From an uncultured Alphaproteobacteria bacterium (GTDB taxonomy: Bacteria; Pseudomonadota; Alphaproteobacteria; GCA-2731375): 64,000 nt of DNA. The stretch covers positions 1,628,557-1,692,556 of the forward strand of contig CATOSZ010000003.1 of NCBI GenBank assembly GCA_951812805.1. Reading direction: 5' to 3'. Shown piece by piece: positions 55,940-64,000 of this stretch. The position numbers and the translations under genes are program-made. Under the pieces are notes generated by a model. It had not been told where the DNA came from. It saw only the letters and a list, made by a program, of their open reading frames with translations, and searched no databases. How positions within the stretch are numbered: position 1 is the stretch's first letter; each line of letters opens with the position of its first letter.

Positions 55940-56881
55940 CTACCGCCCCATCGCGGTCACGAATTCGTCGATCATGCGTTCCAGGCTGTGGGTTGGCTGC
56001 CAGCCCCATTCCCGGCGCGCGCAGATGTCGTCGAGGGTTTGCGAGCGCCCGTGCAGGATCTGCCGGGCCGGGTCGGGGACGAAGTCGATGCGGGCGTCGG
56101 GCAGGCGGGCGCGGACCGCTTCCGCCAGTTCGCCGGCCGTCGGGGTCGGCTTGGCGCCGTCGACCAGGTAGTTGACCATCTCGATGGCCTCGAGCGGCGC
56201 TTCGGCCAGCCGCACCGTCGCGGTCGCCGCCTCGGTGATGTACATCACCGGCACCCGGGTGTCGAGCGTGGTCCACACGGTGAAGGGATTGCCCTTGGCG
56301 CTCTCCTCGATCATCCAGGAGGTGTATTGCACGATGCCCGGCGTCGTCACGCCCGGCCCGATCACCGAGGGATAGCGGATGCCGCGGAAGTCCAGGCCGT
56401 ACTTGCGCTTGTAGACCAGGCCCATGTGCTCGCCGAAGACCTTGGTCGCGCCGTAGAACAGGGTCGGGCGCTGCAGCGTGGTATCGGTCAGCGCCTCGGC
56501 GCCGGCATCGTAGCCGTAGGTGCCGATGGAGCTGGAGAAGATCACCTGGCGGGCCTCGAACAGGCGGGCGGCCTCCAGGACGTAGAAGGTGCCCATGGCG
56601 TTGGTCTGGATGGCGCTCGCCGGGTCGGCGTCGGAGGGCACGGAGAGCATGGCGCCCAGGTGATAGATCACCTCCGGCCGGGTCGCCCGCACGACGTCCA
56701 GAACGTGGGAGAAGTTGCCGACATCGCCGGCGACCGCGTTCACCCGGCCCGCGAGATCGCCGAGGCGCGCCGGCGAGGGATTGCGGGAGAACACCGTGAT
56801 GTCGGCCTCGCCCCCCTCCAGCAGCTGGCGGGCCACCTCCAGGCCGACGAAGCCGGCGCCCCCCGTAATCAGCGTCGCCAT
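55940..56881 (-). CDS. NAD-dependent epimerase/dehydratase-family protein
   Basis: The 313-residue extended SDR has the Rossmann motif TGGAGFVGLEVARQL, YHLGAM near residue 75, SSIGTYG and the active-site YGATK (Tyr and Lys). It could act on nucleotide sugars or as a dehydratase; here, next to a HyuB and a TauD gene, a catabolic role is also possible. The ATG at 56879-56881 is natural. Confidence 0.88.
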   Translation of the reverse strand: MATLITGGAGFVGLEVARQLLEGGEADITVFSRNPSPARLGDLAGRVNAVAGDVGNFSHVLDVVRATRPEVIYHLGAMLSVPSDADPASAIQTNAMGTFYVLEAARLFEARQVIFSSSIGTYGYDAGAEALTDTTLQRPTLFYGATKVFGEHMGLVYKRKYGLDFRGIRYPSVIGPGVTTPGIVQYTSWMIEESAKGNPFTVWTTLDTRVPVMYITEAATATVRLAEAPLEAIEMVNYLVDGAKPTPTAGELAEAVRARLPDARIDFVPDPARQILHGRSQTLDDICARREWGWQPTHSLERMIDEFVTAMGR

Positions 56882-56943
56882 GGCTCGTCTCCCTCGTTCC
56901 CGTCGCCCCGCTCGGTGCAGGACGCTACCCTAAGCCATGTGGG

Positions 56944-59900
56944 CTAAAGCCCCAATTCGCGAATGTCGGCCGCGAGGTCGGTCATGGCGAGGCGAAGGGC
57001 CAGGTCGCCGGCCGCCGCCGCGTCTCCGGCGTCGCGGCGAAGTGCTGCCCGGGTCGCCAGGACATGGGCGCGCAAGGGCAGCATGCCGCGCGCCTCGGTC
57101 AGGCGCAGCACGTCGTCGAGGTCGCCGGCATCGCCGCCGCCGGCGCGGCGTGCGCAGTCGACCTGGATCCAGGTCGCCCATCCGGCGACGCCGGGATCCG
57201 GCTCCGCCATGCCGTCCTGAGCGATCGCCCGCGCCGCCATGTCGCGGGCCCTCTCGACATCGCCGACCGCCAGCGCCGCGCGGGCCAGCCAGACGTAGGC
57301 GAAGGCATGCATCATGCTCGGCGTGAACTCGGCGCTGCCCGGATCGAGCGCCATTTCCATCGAGCGCGACACGTCGTCCCTCCGACCGAGGCGGGCCTGC
57401 ACATAGGCGAGACGCCCCGCCACCCAAGGCACGGTGGCGGCGACCGAGTGGATCTCGATCTGCCGCATGCCTTCCTCCAGCGGACCGAGGGCGCCCTGGA
57501 AGTCGCCCCGGAGCGCCAGGGCATGGCCGATGCCGAAGCAACTGACGCTGATCGAATAGGCATGGCCGGCGGCGAGCGCGGTCTCGTACACTTCGCGGCC
57601 GAGCGCTATCGCCTCGTCGAAACGGCCGAGTTCGGCCAACGCCACGGCACCGAAGGAGCCGACGAAGGTCTGCACCAGGCCGCCGAAGCGCATCAGCTCG
57701 CCGGCGACGGGACGCAGCCGTTCGGCGCCGGCAAGGCCGCTCTCGGCGCAGGCCCGGTAGTCGCCCATCATCAGGGCAGCGCTGGCCAGGCGATAATGGG
57801 CGATGCCGACGAGCGGTTCGTCACCCGCCGCCTCGGCCAGCGCCAGGGCCTCGTTTGCAAGCGCGAAGGCCCGGTCGTTGCGGGCGAAGGCCCAGTGGCT
57901 GCCGCTTTGATAAAGCAGCACCTCGACCAGGCGATGCCGGTCGCCGAGCTCCGCCGCCAGGACACGAGCCTCTTCCATCAGGCCGTCGATGCGCGCCGGT
58001 TCCCCCAGCACGAAGAGGGCGTCGCGCAACTCGAAGCGGCAGTCGATGGCGTCGCGCAGGTGCTCGGGCGTTGGCGGCAGATGACGCAGCGCCTCGATCA
58101 CCTGGTCGAAGGCTTGCACCGCGCCGCGATTGGCGTTCATCGCCATGGCCCGGTGTCCGGCGGCCAGGGCGTGTGCGTGCACCTTCTCCCACGCTTCGCC
58201 GGCGACGCCGTGATAGACGAGGCGTTCGAGGCGTTCCTCCAGGCGGCTGGAATAGAGCTGCTCCATCGCCTCCAGGATCCCGAGGTGCTGGTCGCGCCGG
58301 TTTTCGCGCAGCAGGCTTTCGTAGGCGACCTGATGGGTCAGCGCGTGCTTGAAGGTGTACTCGGGGTCGGGGAACAGCTTGGTCTCGTAGATGAATTCGC
58401 CGTTCTGCAGGACCGCCAGCTGGTCCTGCTGGTCGACCGAAGCGAGCGGGCTCACCGCCGCCAGCAGGCTCAGCTCGAAGTCCTTGCCGATGACCGAGGC
58501 GACCTGCAGCAGCTGCTTGCCGTCGGGCGGCAGCCGGTCGATGCGGGCGCCGATCACCGACTGGACCGAGGGCGGCACGCGAATGCCCGCCACCGGCACG
58601 GTCAGGCGATGGGCGCCGCGCTCGCCCTCGAGCACCCCTTCCTCGACCAGGCCCTGTACGGTTTCCTCGATGAAGAAGGGATAGCCCTCCGTGCGTTCCA
58701 GCAACAGGCGGCGCAGCGCGTCGAGGCCCTCGCCCTCGCCCAACAGGTCGGCCAGCAGCTCGTCGCTGCTCTCCTCCGGCAGGGGATCGATGCGGACGTG
58801 GGCATAGCGGCTGCGGCCGATCCAGGGATCGGCGAATTCGGGCCGGTAGTTGAACAGCAGCAGCAGGCGGGAATGGCCGGCGCTGGCGACCAGCAGGTCG
58901 AGGAAAGCCAGGGTTTCGGCATCGACCCAGTGCAGGTCTTCGAAGATCACCACCAGGGGCTGCACCTCGGCCTCGCGCAGCAGCAGGGTACGGCTCGCGT
59001 CCAGGGTCAGGCGCCGACGCTGCGCCGGATCGAGGCCGGCGAAGGTATCGTCGTCCGGCGCGGCGCCCAGCAGGGTGAGCAGGGGCGCCGAGATCGAGCG
59101 CAGGGAATCGTCGAGGGTGACCAGCTTGCCGATCACCCGCTCGCGGATGCGCCGCTCGTCGTCGCCGCCGACGATGCCGAAATAGGCGCGCAGCAGGTCG
59201 ATCAGCGGGTGGTAGGTCGCCGCACGGGCATGGCTGACGGAGCCGCTCTCCAGCACCAGCACGTCGCGCAGGCGGGGCCCGTGGACGAACTCGTAATAGA
59301 GGCGGGATTTGCCGACACCGGCCTCGCCCATGACGGAGAAGCATTGACCCTGTCCCGCCTTCGCCTCCTCCCAGGCCTGTTCCAGCGTCGCGATCTCGCC
59401 GTCACGGCCGACGAAGCGGGTGAGGCGACCGCGCTGGCTGGCGAGGAAACGGGAGCGGATGTCGATCGCGCTCTTCAGCTCGAACACCTCGACCGGACCC
59501 TCGACGCCCTTGACCGGGACGCCGCCGAGCGCTTCGGCCTCGATGAAGCCCTCGACCAGCCGGTAGGTATCGAGGGTGAGACGGCAGGTCCCGGGAAGCG
59601 CGATCTGCTCCATGCGGCCGGCCAGGTGCACCGTCGGGCCGATGGCGTCGTAATCCATGGTGAGGTCGTTGTGGATCGAGCGCACGACGACGTCGCCGGA
59701 GTTCATACCCTGGCGCACGAGAAGCTCGACCCCGTGTTCGCGGCGGATGTCGGGCGCCAGCCGGGCGAGGCGGGCCTGCATGGCGAGGGCGGCATAGCAG
59801 GCGCGGATGGCATGGTCCTCGTGCGCGATCGGGGCGCCGAAGATCGCCATGATGCCGTCGCCCAGCACCTTGTTCACCAGCCCCTCGTACTGGTGCACGG

Positions 59901-60327
59901 CGGCCATCATCTCGGCGACGGCACGGCGCAGCACGCCCGCCGCCGTGTCCGCGTCCATGTCGGCGATCAGCTCGGTCGAGCCCTTGATGTCGGCGAACAA
60001 CACCGTCACCTGCTTGCGCTCACCCTCCAGCGCGGCGCGCGAGCGCAGGATCTGCTCGCTCAGATGGCGTGGCGCGGCGACGACCGAGGCCGGCGTTACC
60101 GACGCCTCGGCCGCGCCGTCGTTCGCACCTTCCCGCGCGCGGATCGCCCGCAGCAACCGCTTGCGGTCGCCGAGCGAGAGCCCGAGCTCGCGCAGGTCGG
60201 CCTCCTCCAGCTCGACGAGGACGTCGAAATCGACGTCGTTTTCGAGCAGGATGTCGCGGTAGCGCGCAAGGCCGATCTCGTCCAGCCAGGCGGTAAACAT
60301 GTCCGACATTCCGGCCCCCGGAAGCAT
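56944..60327 (-). CDS. SAM-adenylate cyclase-AAA ATPase-TPR signalling protein
   Basis: The 1127-residue protein has, in order: a SAM domain (about 10-70), a class III cyclase domain (about 100-285) with metal Asp in VTVLFADIKGST and KVLGDGIMAIFGAP and the Arg of TVHLAGRMEQ, a predicted AAA/NACHT-like ATPase (about 305-650) with Walker A GEAGVGKSRL and Walker B LVVIFEDLHWVD, and TPR-like repeats to the end. This layout occurs in proteins thought to link ATP-driven sensing to cAMP. The ATG at 60325-60327 is supported by GAGGAAA 8 bp upstream. The gene is divergent from the enoyl-CoA hydratase at 60415. Confidence 0.9.
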   Translation of the reverse strand: MLPGAGMSDMFTAWLDEIGLARYRDILLENDVDFDVLVELEEADLRELGLSLGDRKRLLRAIRAREGANDGAAEASVTPASVVAAPRHLSEQILRSRAALEGERKQVTVLFADIKGSTELIADMDADTAAGVLRRAVAEMMAAVHQYEGLVNKVLGDGIMAIFGAPIAHEDHAIRACYAALAMQARLARLAPDIRREHGVELLVRQGMNSGDVVVRSIHNDLTMDYDAIGPTVHLAGRMEQIALPGTCRLTLDTYRLVEGFIEAEALGGVPVKGVEGPVEVFELKSAIDIRSRFLASQRGRLTRFVGRDGEIATLEQAWEEAKAGQGQCFSVMGEAGVGKSRLYYEFVHGPRLRDVLVLESGSVSHARAATYHPLIDLLRAYFGIVGGDDERRIRERVIGKLVTLDDSLRSISAPLLTLLGAAPDDDTFAGLDPAQRRRLTLDASRTLLLREAEVQPLVVIFEDLHWVDAETLAFLDLLVASAGHSRLLLLFNYRPEFADPWIGRSRYAHVRIDPLPEESSDELLADLLGEGEGLDALRRLLLERTEGYPFFIEETVQGLVEEGVLEGERGAHRLTVPVAGIRVPPSVQSVIGARIDRLPPDGKQLLQVASVIGKDFELSLLAAVSPLASVDQQDQLAVLQNGEFIYETKLFPDPEYTFKHALTHQVAYESLLRENRRDQHLGILEAMEQLYSSRLEERLERLVYHGVAGEAWEKVHAHALAAGHRAMAMNANRGAVQAFDQVIEALRHLPPTPEHLRDAIDCRFELRDALFVLGEPARIDGLMEEARVLAAELGDRHRLVEVLLYQSGSHWAFARNDRAFALANEALALAEAAGDEPLVGIAHYRLASAALMMGDYRACAESGLAGAERLRPVAGELMRFGGLVQTFVGSFGAVALAELGRFDEAIALGREVYETALAAGHAYSISVSCFGIGHALALRGDFQGALGPLEEGMRQIEIHSVAATVPWVAGRLAYVQARLGRRDDVSRSMEMALDPGSAEFTPSMMHAFAYVWLARAALAVGDVERARDMAARAIAQDGMAEPDPGVAGWATWIQVDCARRAGGGDAGDLDDVLRLTEARGMLPLRAHVLATRAALRRDAGDAAAAGDLALRLAMTDLAADIRELGL

Positions 60328-60345
60328 GGAATTGTTTCCTCGGTG

Positions 60346-60365
60346 AAAGATATATCAGTATCTTT
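60346..60365. promoter_or_regulatory. Perfect inverted repeat in the divergent promoter gap
   Basis: AAAGATA (60346-60352) and TATCTTT (60359-60365) flank a 6-bp centre in the 87-bp gap between the cyclase gene and the enoyl-CoA hydratase gene. The AT content contrasts with the GC-rich surroundings. It is a likely operator or -10 element shared by both genes. Confidence 0.5.
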
Positions 60366-60414
60366 ACGAGTTGTCCGCCGCCTGCCCGGCAAAATGAAGA
60401 GGTGCTTTCCGGCG

Positions 60415-61194
60415 ATGTCAGACGATCTGGTCCTGCTGGCCTTCGACGACCATGGCGACGCCGGGCGCGTCGCGCGGGTCACCTTCAACAATCCCGAAAA
60501 ACGCAACGCGCTCGGCCTCGCCGGCAAGGAACGCTTCATCGAGGTCATGACCGCGCTGAAACATGACGAAAGCCTCAGGGCCGTCGTGCTGACGGGCAGC
60601 GGTGAGCGGTCCTTCGTCGGCGGCACCAACCTCGCGGAGATGGCGGACTTCGACCTCGCCGCCGCGGAGGCTTCGGCGACCAAGACGCACCGGGTCTGCG
60701 ACGCGGTCCGGCAGTTTCCGGTGCCGGTCATCGCGCGGATCAACGGCTATTGCTTCGGCTCGGGCATGGAGATCGCCGCCTGTGCCGACATGCGGGTCGG
60801 CGTGGAGGACGCCATGTTCGGCATGCCGGAAACGCGCTTCGGCATCCCCTCCGGCATGGAAGCCTCCGTGCTGCCGCGGCTGATCGGCTGGGGCAAAGCC
60901 TGCGAGCTGGTCCTGACCGGCGACCATATCGATGCGGCGGAGGCCTACCGCATCGGCTATCTCGAACGGCTGGTGCCGCGCGGCGGGCTGGACGCGGCGG
61001 TGGACGGTTGGATCGCCTCGCTGCTGGCCTGCGGCCCGCACGCGGTGCGGATCCAGAAGCGGTTGATCATCGACTGGGACCGCATGTCGCCGACCGACGG
61101 CGCGCGGTCCGGAATCCAGGCCTATGTCGACGCCTACCGCACGGACGAGCCGCACCGCCTGATGACCGCCTTCGTCAATCGTAAACGCGGCTGA
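60415..61194 (+). CDS. Enoyl-CoA hydratase/isomerase-family protein
   Basis: The 259-residue crotonase-fold protein shows VTFNNPEKRNALGL, the oxyanion hole Gly-Gly region SFVGGTNLAEM, PVIARINGYCFGSGMEIAACAD and FGMPETRFGIPSG. The ATG at 60415 has AAGAGGTG upstream; 60394 is an alternative start. It acts in fatty acid, amino acid or aromatic acid CoA-thioester breakdown. The substrate is unknown. Confidence 0.9.
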   Translation: MSDDLVLLAFDDHGDAGRVARVTFNNPEKRNALGLAGKERFIEVMTALKHDESLRAVVLTGSGERSFVGGTNLAEMADFDLAAAEASATKTHRVCDAVRQFPVPVIARINGYCFGSGMEIAACADMRVGVEDAMFGMPETRFGIPSGMEASVLPRLIGWGKACELVLTGDHIDAAEAYRIGYLERLVPRGGLDAAVDGWIASLLACGPHAVRIQKRLIIDWDRMSPTDGARSGIQAYVDAYRTDEPHRLMTAFVNRKRG

Positions 61195-61259
61195 GACGGT
61201 GGATGGCCCGCGCGATTCCCGTTAGATTTCGCGCGAGACTTCAAAGGAGGATGAACCCG

Positions 61260-61766
61260 ATGGAAAAGATCCACACCAGTTTCGATCCCGCCGCCGTCGA
61301 ATGGCGCCAGATCCGCGATCCGAAGGAGACCGAGCTCAACATCGATCTCGAGTACAGCCTGCTCGGCTATGACCTGAAGAGCGGGCGGCTCGACATGTTG
61401 TTGCGCCTGGCCCCGGGCGGCCATTGCCGGCGCCATCGCCATGTTGCCTCCACCGTGACGCTGGTGCTGGAGGGGGAGCAGCGGGTGACGGACATCGGAC
61501 CCGACGGCCCGGGCGAAACCGTGGTTCGGCACAAGGGCGATTATGCGCTGGCCAGTACCGATGCCATGCCGCACCTGGAGGAAGGCGGCCCCGAGGGCTG
61601 CACGGTGCTGCTCTCGATGCAGGCGCCCGACGGCATCCTCTTCGAGTATTTCGACAAGAACATGGAGAACGGCCGGCCCCTCTCCATCGCCGAGTATGTC
61701 GAGGCCTGGAACAACGGCACCGCCTACGGCGCGACGCCGCCCGAGGCGGGCGAAGAGGCGGCCTGA
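61260..61766 (+). CDS. Cupin-domain protein
   Basis: The 168-residue protein has a cupin core (LDMLLRLAPGGHCRRHRHVASTVTLVLEGEQRV..., ending TDAMPHLEEGG) with the HxH and later His candidates for metal. ATG 61260 is chosen for spacing 9 bp after AAAGGAGG; an ATG at 61251 sits directly on that site. It lies 65 bp after the enoyl-CoA hydratase gene, probably in the same transcript. Confidence 0.8.
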   Translation: MEKIHTSFDPAAVEWRQIRDPKETELNIDLEYSLLGYDLKSGRLDMLLRLAPGGHCRRHRHVASTVTLVLEGEQRVTDIGPDGPGETVVRHKGDYALASTDAMPHLEEGGPEGCTVLLSMQAPDGILFEYFDKNMENGRPLSIAEYVEAWNNGTAYGATPPEAGEEAA

Positions 61767-61861
61767 CGAGACCGAACCGCCGTGGCGTAGAGATTTTCTC
61801 GGCGTCGCGTGCGGCTTCCGCTTGACCCCCGAATCACCACCTTGGCATAACTGCGGGCAAG

Positions 61862-62410
61862 ATGATTCGCACCGCTTCAATGCCGTTTCGGGGTCTCGGG
61901 CCCGTTCTCCTGGCGATCGGCCTGGTGCTGGCGCTCGCGCCGACGCTTGCGGGCGGCCCGGCGCTGGCCGCCGAAGCGAAGACGCAGCGCTTCGGGGCGA
62001 GCGGCCATCCCCTGCCGCGCTTCGTCTCGCTCGGCTCGCACGAGATCAACCTGCGTACGGGGCCCGGGCGGCGCTATCCGATCGCCTGGGTCTATGTCCG
62101 TCGCGACCTGCCGGTGCTGGTGACGCGGGAGTGGGAGAATTGGCGCAAGGTGCGCGATTCCGACGGGGTCGAGGGCTGGGTGCATCGTAGCCTGTTGAGC
62201 GGCCGGCGCCATGCCATGGTCACCGGCGACCTCAGGACGCTGCGCCGCGAGCCGGTGGCGACCGCGGCGCCCGTGCTGCGGGCCGAGGCCGGCGTCATCG
62301 GCCGCCTGCTGGCCTGCAACGGTGAATGGTGCCGACTGGAAATCGACGACGAGGAGGGCTGGTTGCAGCGCGCCCACCTGCATGGCGCCCTGCCCGGGGA
62401 AGACTTTTAG
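61862..62410 (+). CDS. Secreted SH3-domain protein
   Basis: The 182-residue protein has a signal peptide (GPVLLAIGLVLALAPTLAGGPALA) and a bacterial SH3-like repeat (INLRTGPGRRYPIAWVYVRRDLPVLVTREWENWRKVRD), typical of proteins that bind peptidoglycan in the periplasm. Its TAG stop is part of the outer arm of the palindromic element at 62408-62537. Confidence 0.85.
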   Translation: MIRTASMPFRGLGPVLLAIGLVLALAPTLAGGPALAAEAKTQRFGASGHPLPRFVSLGSHEINLRTGPGRRYPIAWVYVRRDLPVLVTREWENWRKVRDSDGVEGWVHRSLLSGRRHAMVTGDLRTLRREPVATAAPVLRAEAGVIGRLLACNGEWCRLEIDDEEGWLQRAHLHGALPGEDF

Positions 62411-62537
62411 AGCGGATCAAGTTTGATCCGAATCACCTGGCCAGCCCGCTCCCCCGTCCCAACCACCCCAAGGGTACACTCCACGGGTGGTTGGGACGGG
62501 GGAGCGGGCCGGCCGGGACCAAACTTGACACGCTCTA
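62408..62537. repeat. 130-bp nested palindromic element between convergent genes
   Basis: Outer arms (62408-62429 and 62516-62537) match in 19 of 22 positions (tagagcggatcaagtttgatcc against tagagcgtgtcaagtttggtcc on the other strand). Inner arms (62444-62468 and 62485-62509) are a perfect 25-bp inverted repeat around a 16-nt loop, with further pairing outside. The sequence would form a very stable cruciform or RNA hairpin. It looks like a REP/MITE-like unit and also provides the stop of the SH3 gene. Confidence 0.85.
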
Positions 62538-62541
62538 GATT

Positions 62542-63339
62542 CTACCGCCCTCGAAACTGCGCCGGCCGCCGCTCGCGGAACGCCGTCGTACCCTCGTCCA
62601 GGTCTTCCGTCTGGCCGAGATCGTGGAAGCTGCGGCTTTCCAGCGCCAGGGCCTCGCGCATCGACTGGCCGTAGGCGCGCAAGAGGACTTCCTTGGCCGC
62701 CTGTTGGGCGAGCGGCGCACGGCGGGCCAGGCCTTGGGCGTAGGCCATCGCCTCATCCAACAGGTCCGCTTGCGGCACCACCCGGTTGACCAGGCCGACG
62801 CGGGCGGCGAACTCGGCATCGTAACGTTCGCCCGACAAGACCATCTCCATCGCCACGCCGAGGCCGACGATCTGCGGCAGACGAACCAGGCCGCCATCGC
62901 AGGGATGGAAGCCCCAGGCGACGTCCTGGAAGGCGAAGACCGCGTTCGGCGAGCAGAAGCGAACATCGCAGGCGAGCGCGATCTCCAGCCCGCCGGACAT
63001 GGCGTAGCCGTTCACCGCCGCCACGATCGGCTTGTAGATCTCCAGGTTGCGGGTGATGCCGCCGAGGCCGTGGCCGTTGGTATAGCGGCGGCGGAACTCG
63101 GGCCCCGGACGTCCCGCGAAGGCCATGGTGTAGGTCTTGAGATCGGCGCCGGCACAGAACGCCCGCTCTCCCGCCCCGGTCAGCACCGCCACGCGGGCCT
63201 CGTCCTCGCTATCGAAGCGTTCGAGGGCGGCGATCAGCGCCGCGTTGGCGGCGAAATCGAGGGCGTTCATCTTGTCCGGCTGATCGATGGTGATCAGCCG
63301 GACGTGATCGTGGACCTCGTAGCGGACAGGCTCGGGCAT
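62542..63339 (-). CDS. Enoyl-CoA hydratase/isomerase-family protein
   Basis: The 265-residue crotonase-fold protein has ITIDQPDKMNALDF, the oxyanion loop AFCAGADLKTY, PIVAAVNGYAMSGGLEIALACD and GLVNRVV. ATG 63337-63339 follows GAGGTTCC; in-frame sequence upstream belongs to the gap after the dehydrogenase. It lies 34 bp downstream of the aldehyde dehydrogenase gene on the same strand. Confidence 0.92.
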   Translation of the reverse strand: MPEPVRYEVHDHVRLITIDQPDKMNALDFAANAALIAALERFDSEDEARVAVLTGAGERAFCAGADLKTYTMAFAGRPGPEFRRRYTNGHGLGGITRNLEIYKPIVAAVNGYAMSGGLEIALACDVRFCSPNAVFAFQDVAWGFHPCDGGLVRLPQIVGLGVAMEMVLSGERYDAEFAARVGLVNRVVPQADLLDEAMAYAQGLARRAPLAQQAAKEVLLRAYGQSMREALALESRSFHDLGQTEDLDEGTTAFRERRPAQFRGR

Positions 63340-63373
63340 GACGGAACCTCCTCGGGTCGGCGGCGCGGGCTCG

Positions 63374-64000
63374 TCAGATCGAGAAGCCGCCGGTCTTGGT
63401 TTCCAGATACTCCATGATCCCCTCGCGGCTGCCCTCACGGCCCAATCCGCTGTCCTTCATGCCGCCGAAGGGCGCCGCGGCGGAGGCCGGGTTGATGTCG
63501 TTGACGCCGACGATGCCGAACTCCAACCCCTCGTAAAGCCGCATCGCCTTGCCGAGGTTCTGGGTATAGACGTAGGCGGCGAGGCCGTAGTGCGTGTCGT
63601 TGGCCATCGCCAGGACCTCGTCCTCGTCTTCGAAGGGCACGATCGCCGCAACCGGGCCGAAGGTCTCCTCCCGGTAGATCAGCATCTCCGAGGTCACCCC
63701 GTTCAGCACCGTCGGCGCGTAGAAGTAGCCCTGGTCGAGGCCGTCCTCGGTCAGACGCCGCCCGCCGAGCATGACCTCGGCGCCGTGGTCCCGCGCGTCC
63801 TGAACCTGCTTGTCGACCTTGGCGACCGCCGCCTCGTTGACCAGCGGGCCGATGGTGACGCCCTTCTCGAAGCCGCCGCCGGCCTTCATGGCGCCGACGC
63901 GCCCGACCAGGGTCTCGACGAAGTCATCGAGGATGGCGCGGTGCACATAGATCCGGTTGGGCGAGATGCAGGCCTGGCCGGTGTTGAGGAATTTCACCAG
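63374..64000 (-). CDS. NAD(P)-dependent aldehyde dehydrogenase (C-terminal part)
   Basis: The visible 208 codons cover the catalytic Cys (NTGQACISPNR), the general-base region (EETFGPVAAIVPFED) and the end GREGSREGIMEYLETKTGGF. This is the succinate-semialdehyde/glutarate-semialdehyde-type branch. The N-terminus and NAD-binding part lie beyond base 64000. It is followed by an enoyl-CoA hydratase gene, which suggests a CoA- or semialdehyde-linked catabolic unit. Confidence 0.9.
   Translation of the reverse strand: MVKFLNTGQACISPNRIYVHRAILDDFVETLVGRVGAMKAGGGFEKGVTIGPLVNEAAVAKVDKQVQDARDHGAEVMLGGRRLTEDGLDQGYFYAPTVLNGVTSEMLIYREETFGPVAAIVPFEDEDEVLAMANDTHYGLAAYVYTQNLGKAMRLYEGLEFGIVGVNDINPASAAAPFGGMKDSGLGREGSREGIMEYLETKTGGFSI

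Noticed and set aside
57064..61194. Open frame of 1376 codons on the plus strand across the cyclase gene
   Set aside because: It is mostly the antisense of the SAM-cyclase-AAA-TPR gene; only its 3' end is the real enoyl-CoA hydratase, which has its own start at 60415.

Overview
The window is about 64 kb of GC-rich, tightly packed bacterial chromosome. The gene set points to an alphaproteobacterium, most likely a Rhodospirillales-type heterotroph. Evidence for this is the dnaK-dnaJ pair with an RpoH/sigma-70-like promoter, a Fur-family Zur with a divergent znuA, many TauD, VOC, enoyl-CoA hydratase and hydantoinase-type catabolic genes, and BTLCP (LapG-type) and Sel1 proteins. The genus is inference. 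No rRNA, tRNA or CRISPR array was recognised.

Layout. 1-8731 (minus) is one unbroken run of nine genes. A GldG/DUF4340-type ABC exporter (ATPase, permease, GldG, DUF4340) is followed, with overlapping ends, by a zinc-independent oxidoreductase, a TauD dioxygenase, a PanE-like reductase and the two subunits of a molybdenum hydroxylase. 8859-11497 holds small secreted and stress proteins, including a LapG-like cysteine protease with an unusual leader. 11591-13974 is a TPR/O-GlcNAc-transferase-like gene with an apparent 3' frameshift. 13986-16380 holds two overlapping small unknown genes, then a GST, a dienelactone hydrolase and a VOC protein. 16847-20019 is dnaKJ. 20032-25663 has two MFS exporters around an aldo/keto reductase and an amidohydrolase. 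26129-28239 is a coupled pair, an alpha-oxoamine synthase and a 3-ketodihydrosphingosine-reductase-like SDR, which together suggest bacterial sphingoid base synthesis.

33073-39128 is a damaged block. A TauD-family gene and an NDP-forming acyl-CoA synthetase gene, next to each other, are each split by a different insertion sequence (1437 bp with a 9-bp duplication; 1544 bp IS1182-type with a CTAG duplication). Removing each element restores an open frame exactly. A third element (ISAs1-type, 1209 bp, 10-bp duplication) sits at 48656-49864. All three look recent.

39829-42899 is the zinc uptake regulon. zur-znuC-znuB and znuA are divergent around a Zur-box palindrome that overlaps both predicted promoters. 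42952-48619 is a four-gene catabolic operon: Asp/Glu-racemase-like protein, HyuA, HyuB and an M20 amidohydrolase. 50131-52372 holds an MBL hydrolase facing a degenerate nucleotide cyclase, and a BrnT toxin with an XRE antitoxin. 52698-56881 has ChaC, a TauD dioxygenase, an orphan HyuB and an epimerase. 56944-60327 encodes a large SAM-cyclase-AAA-TPR signalling protein divergent from an enoyl-CoA hydratase. The end has a cupin, an SH3 protein, a 130-bp nested palindrome, a second enoyl-CoA hydratase and the 3' part of an aldehyde dehydrogenase.
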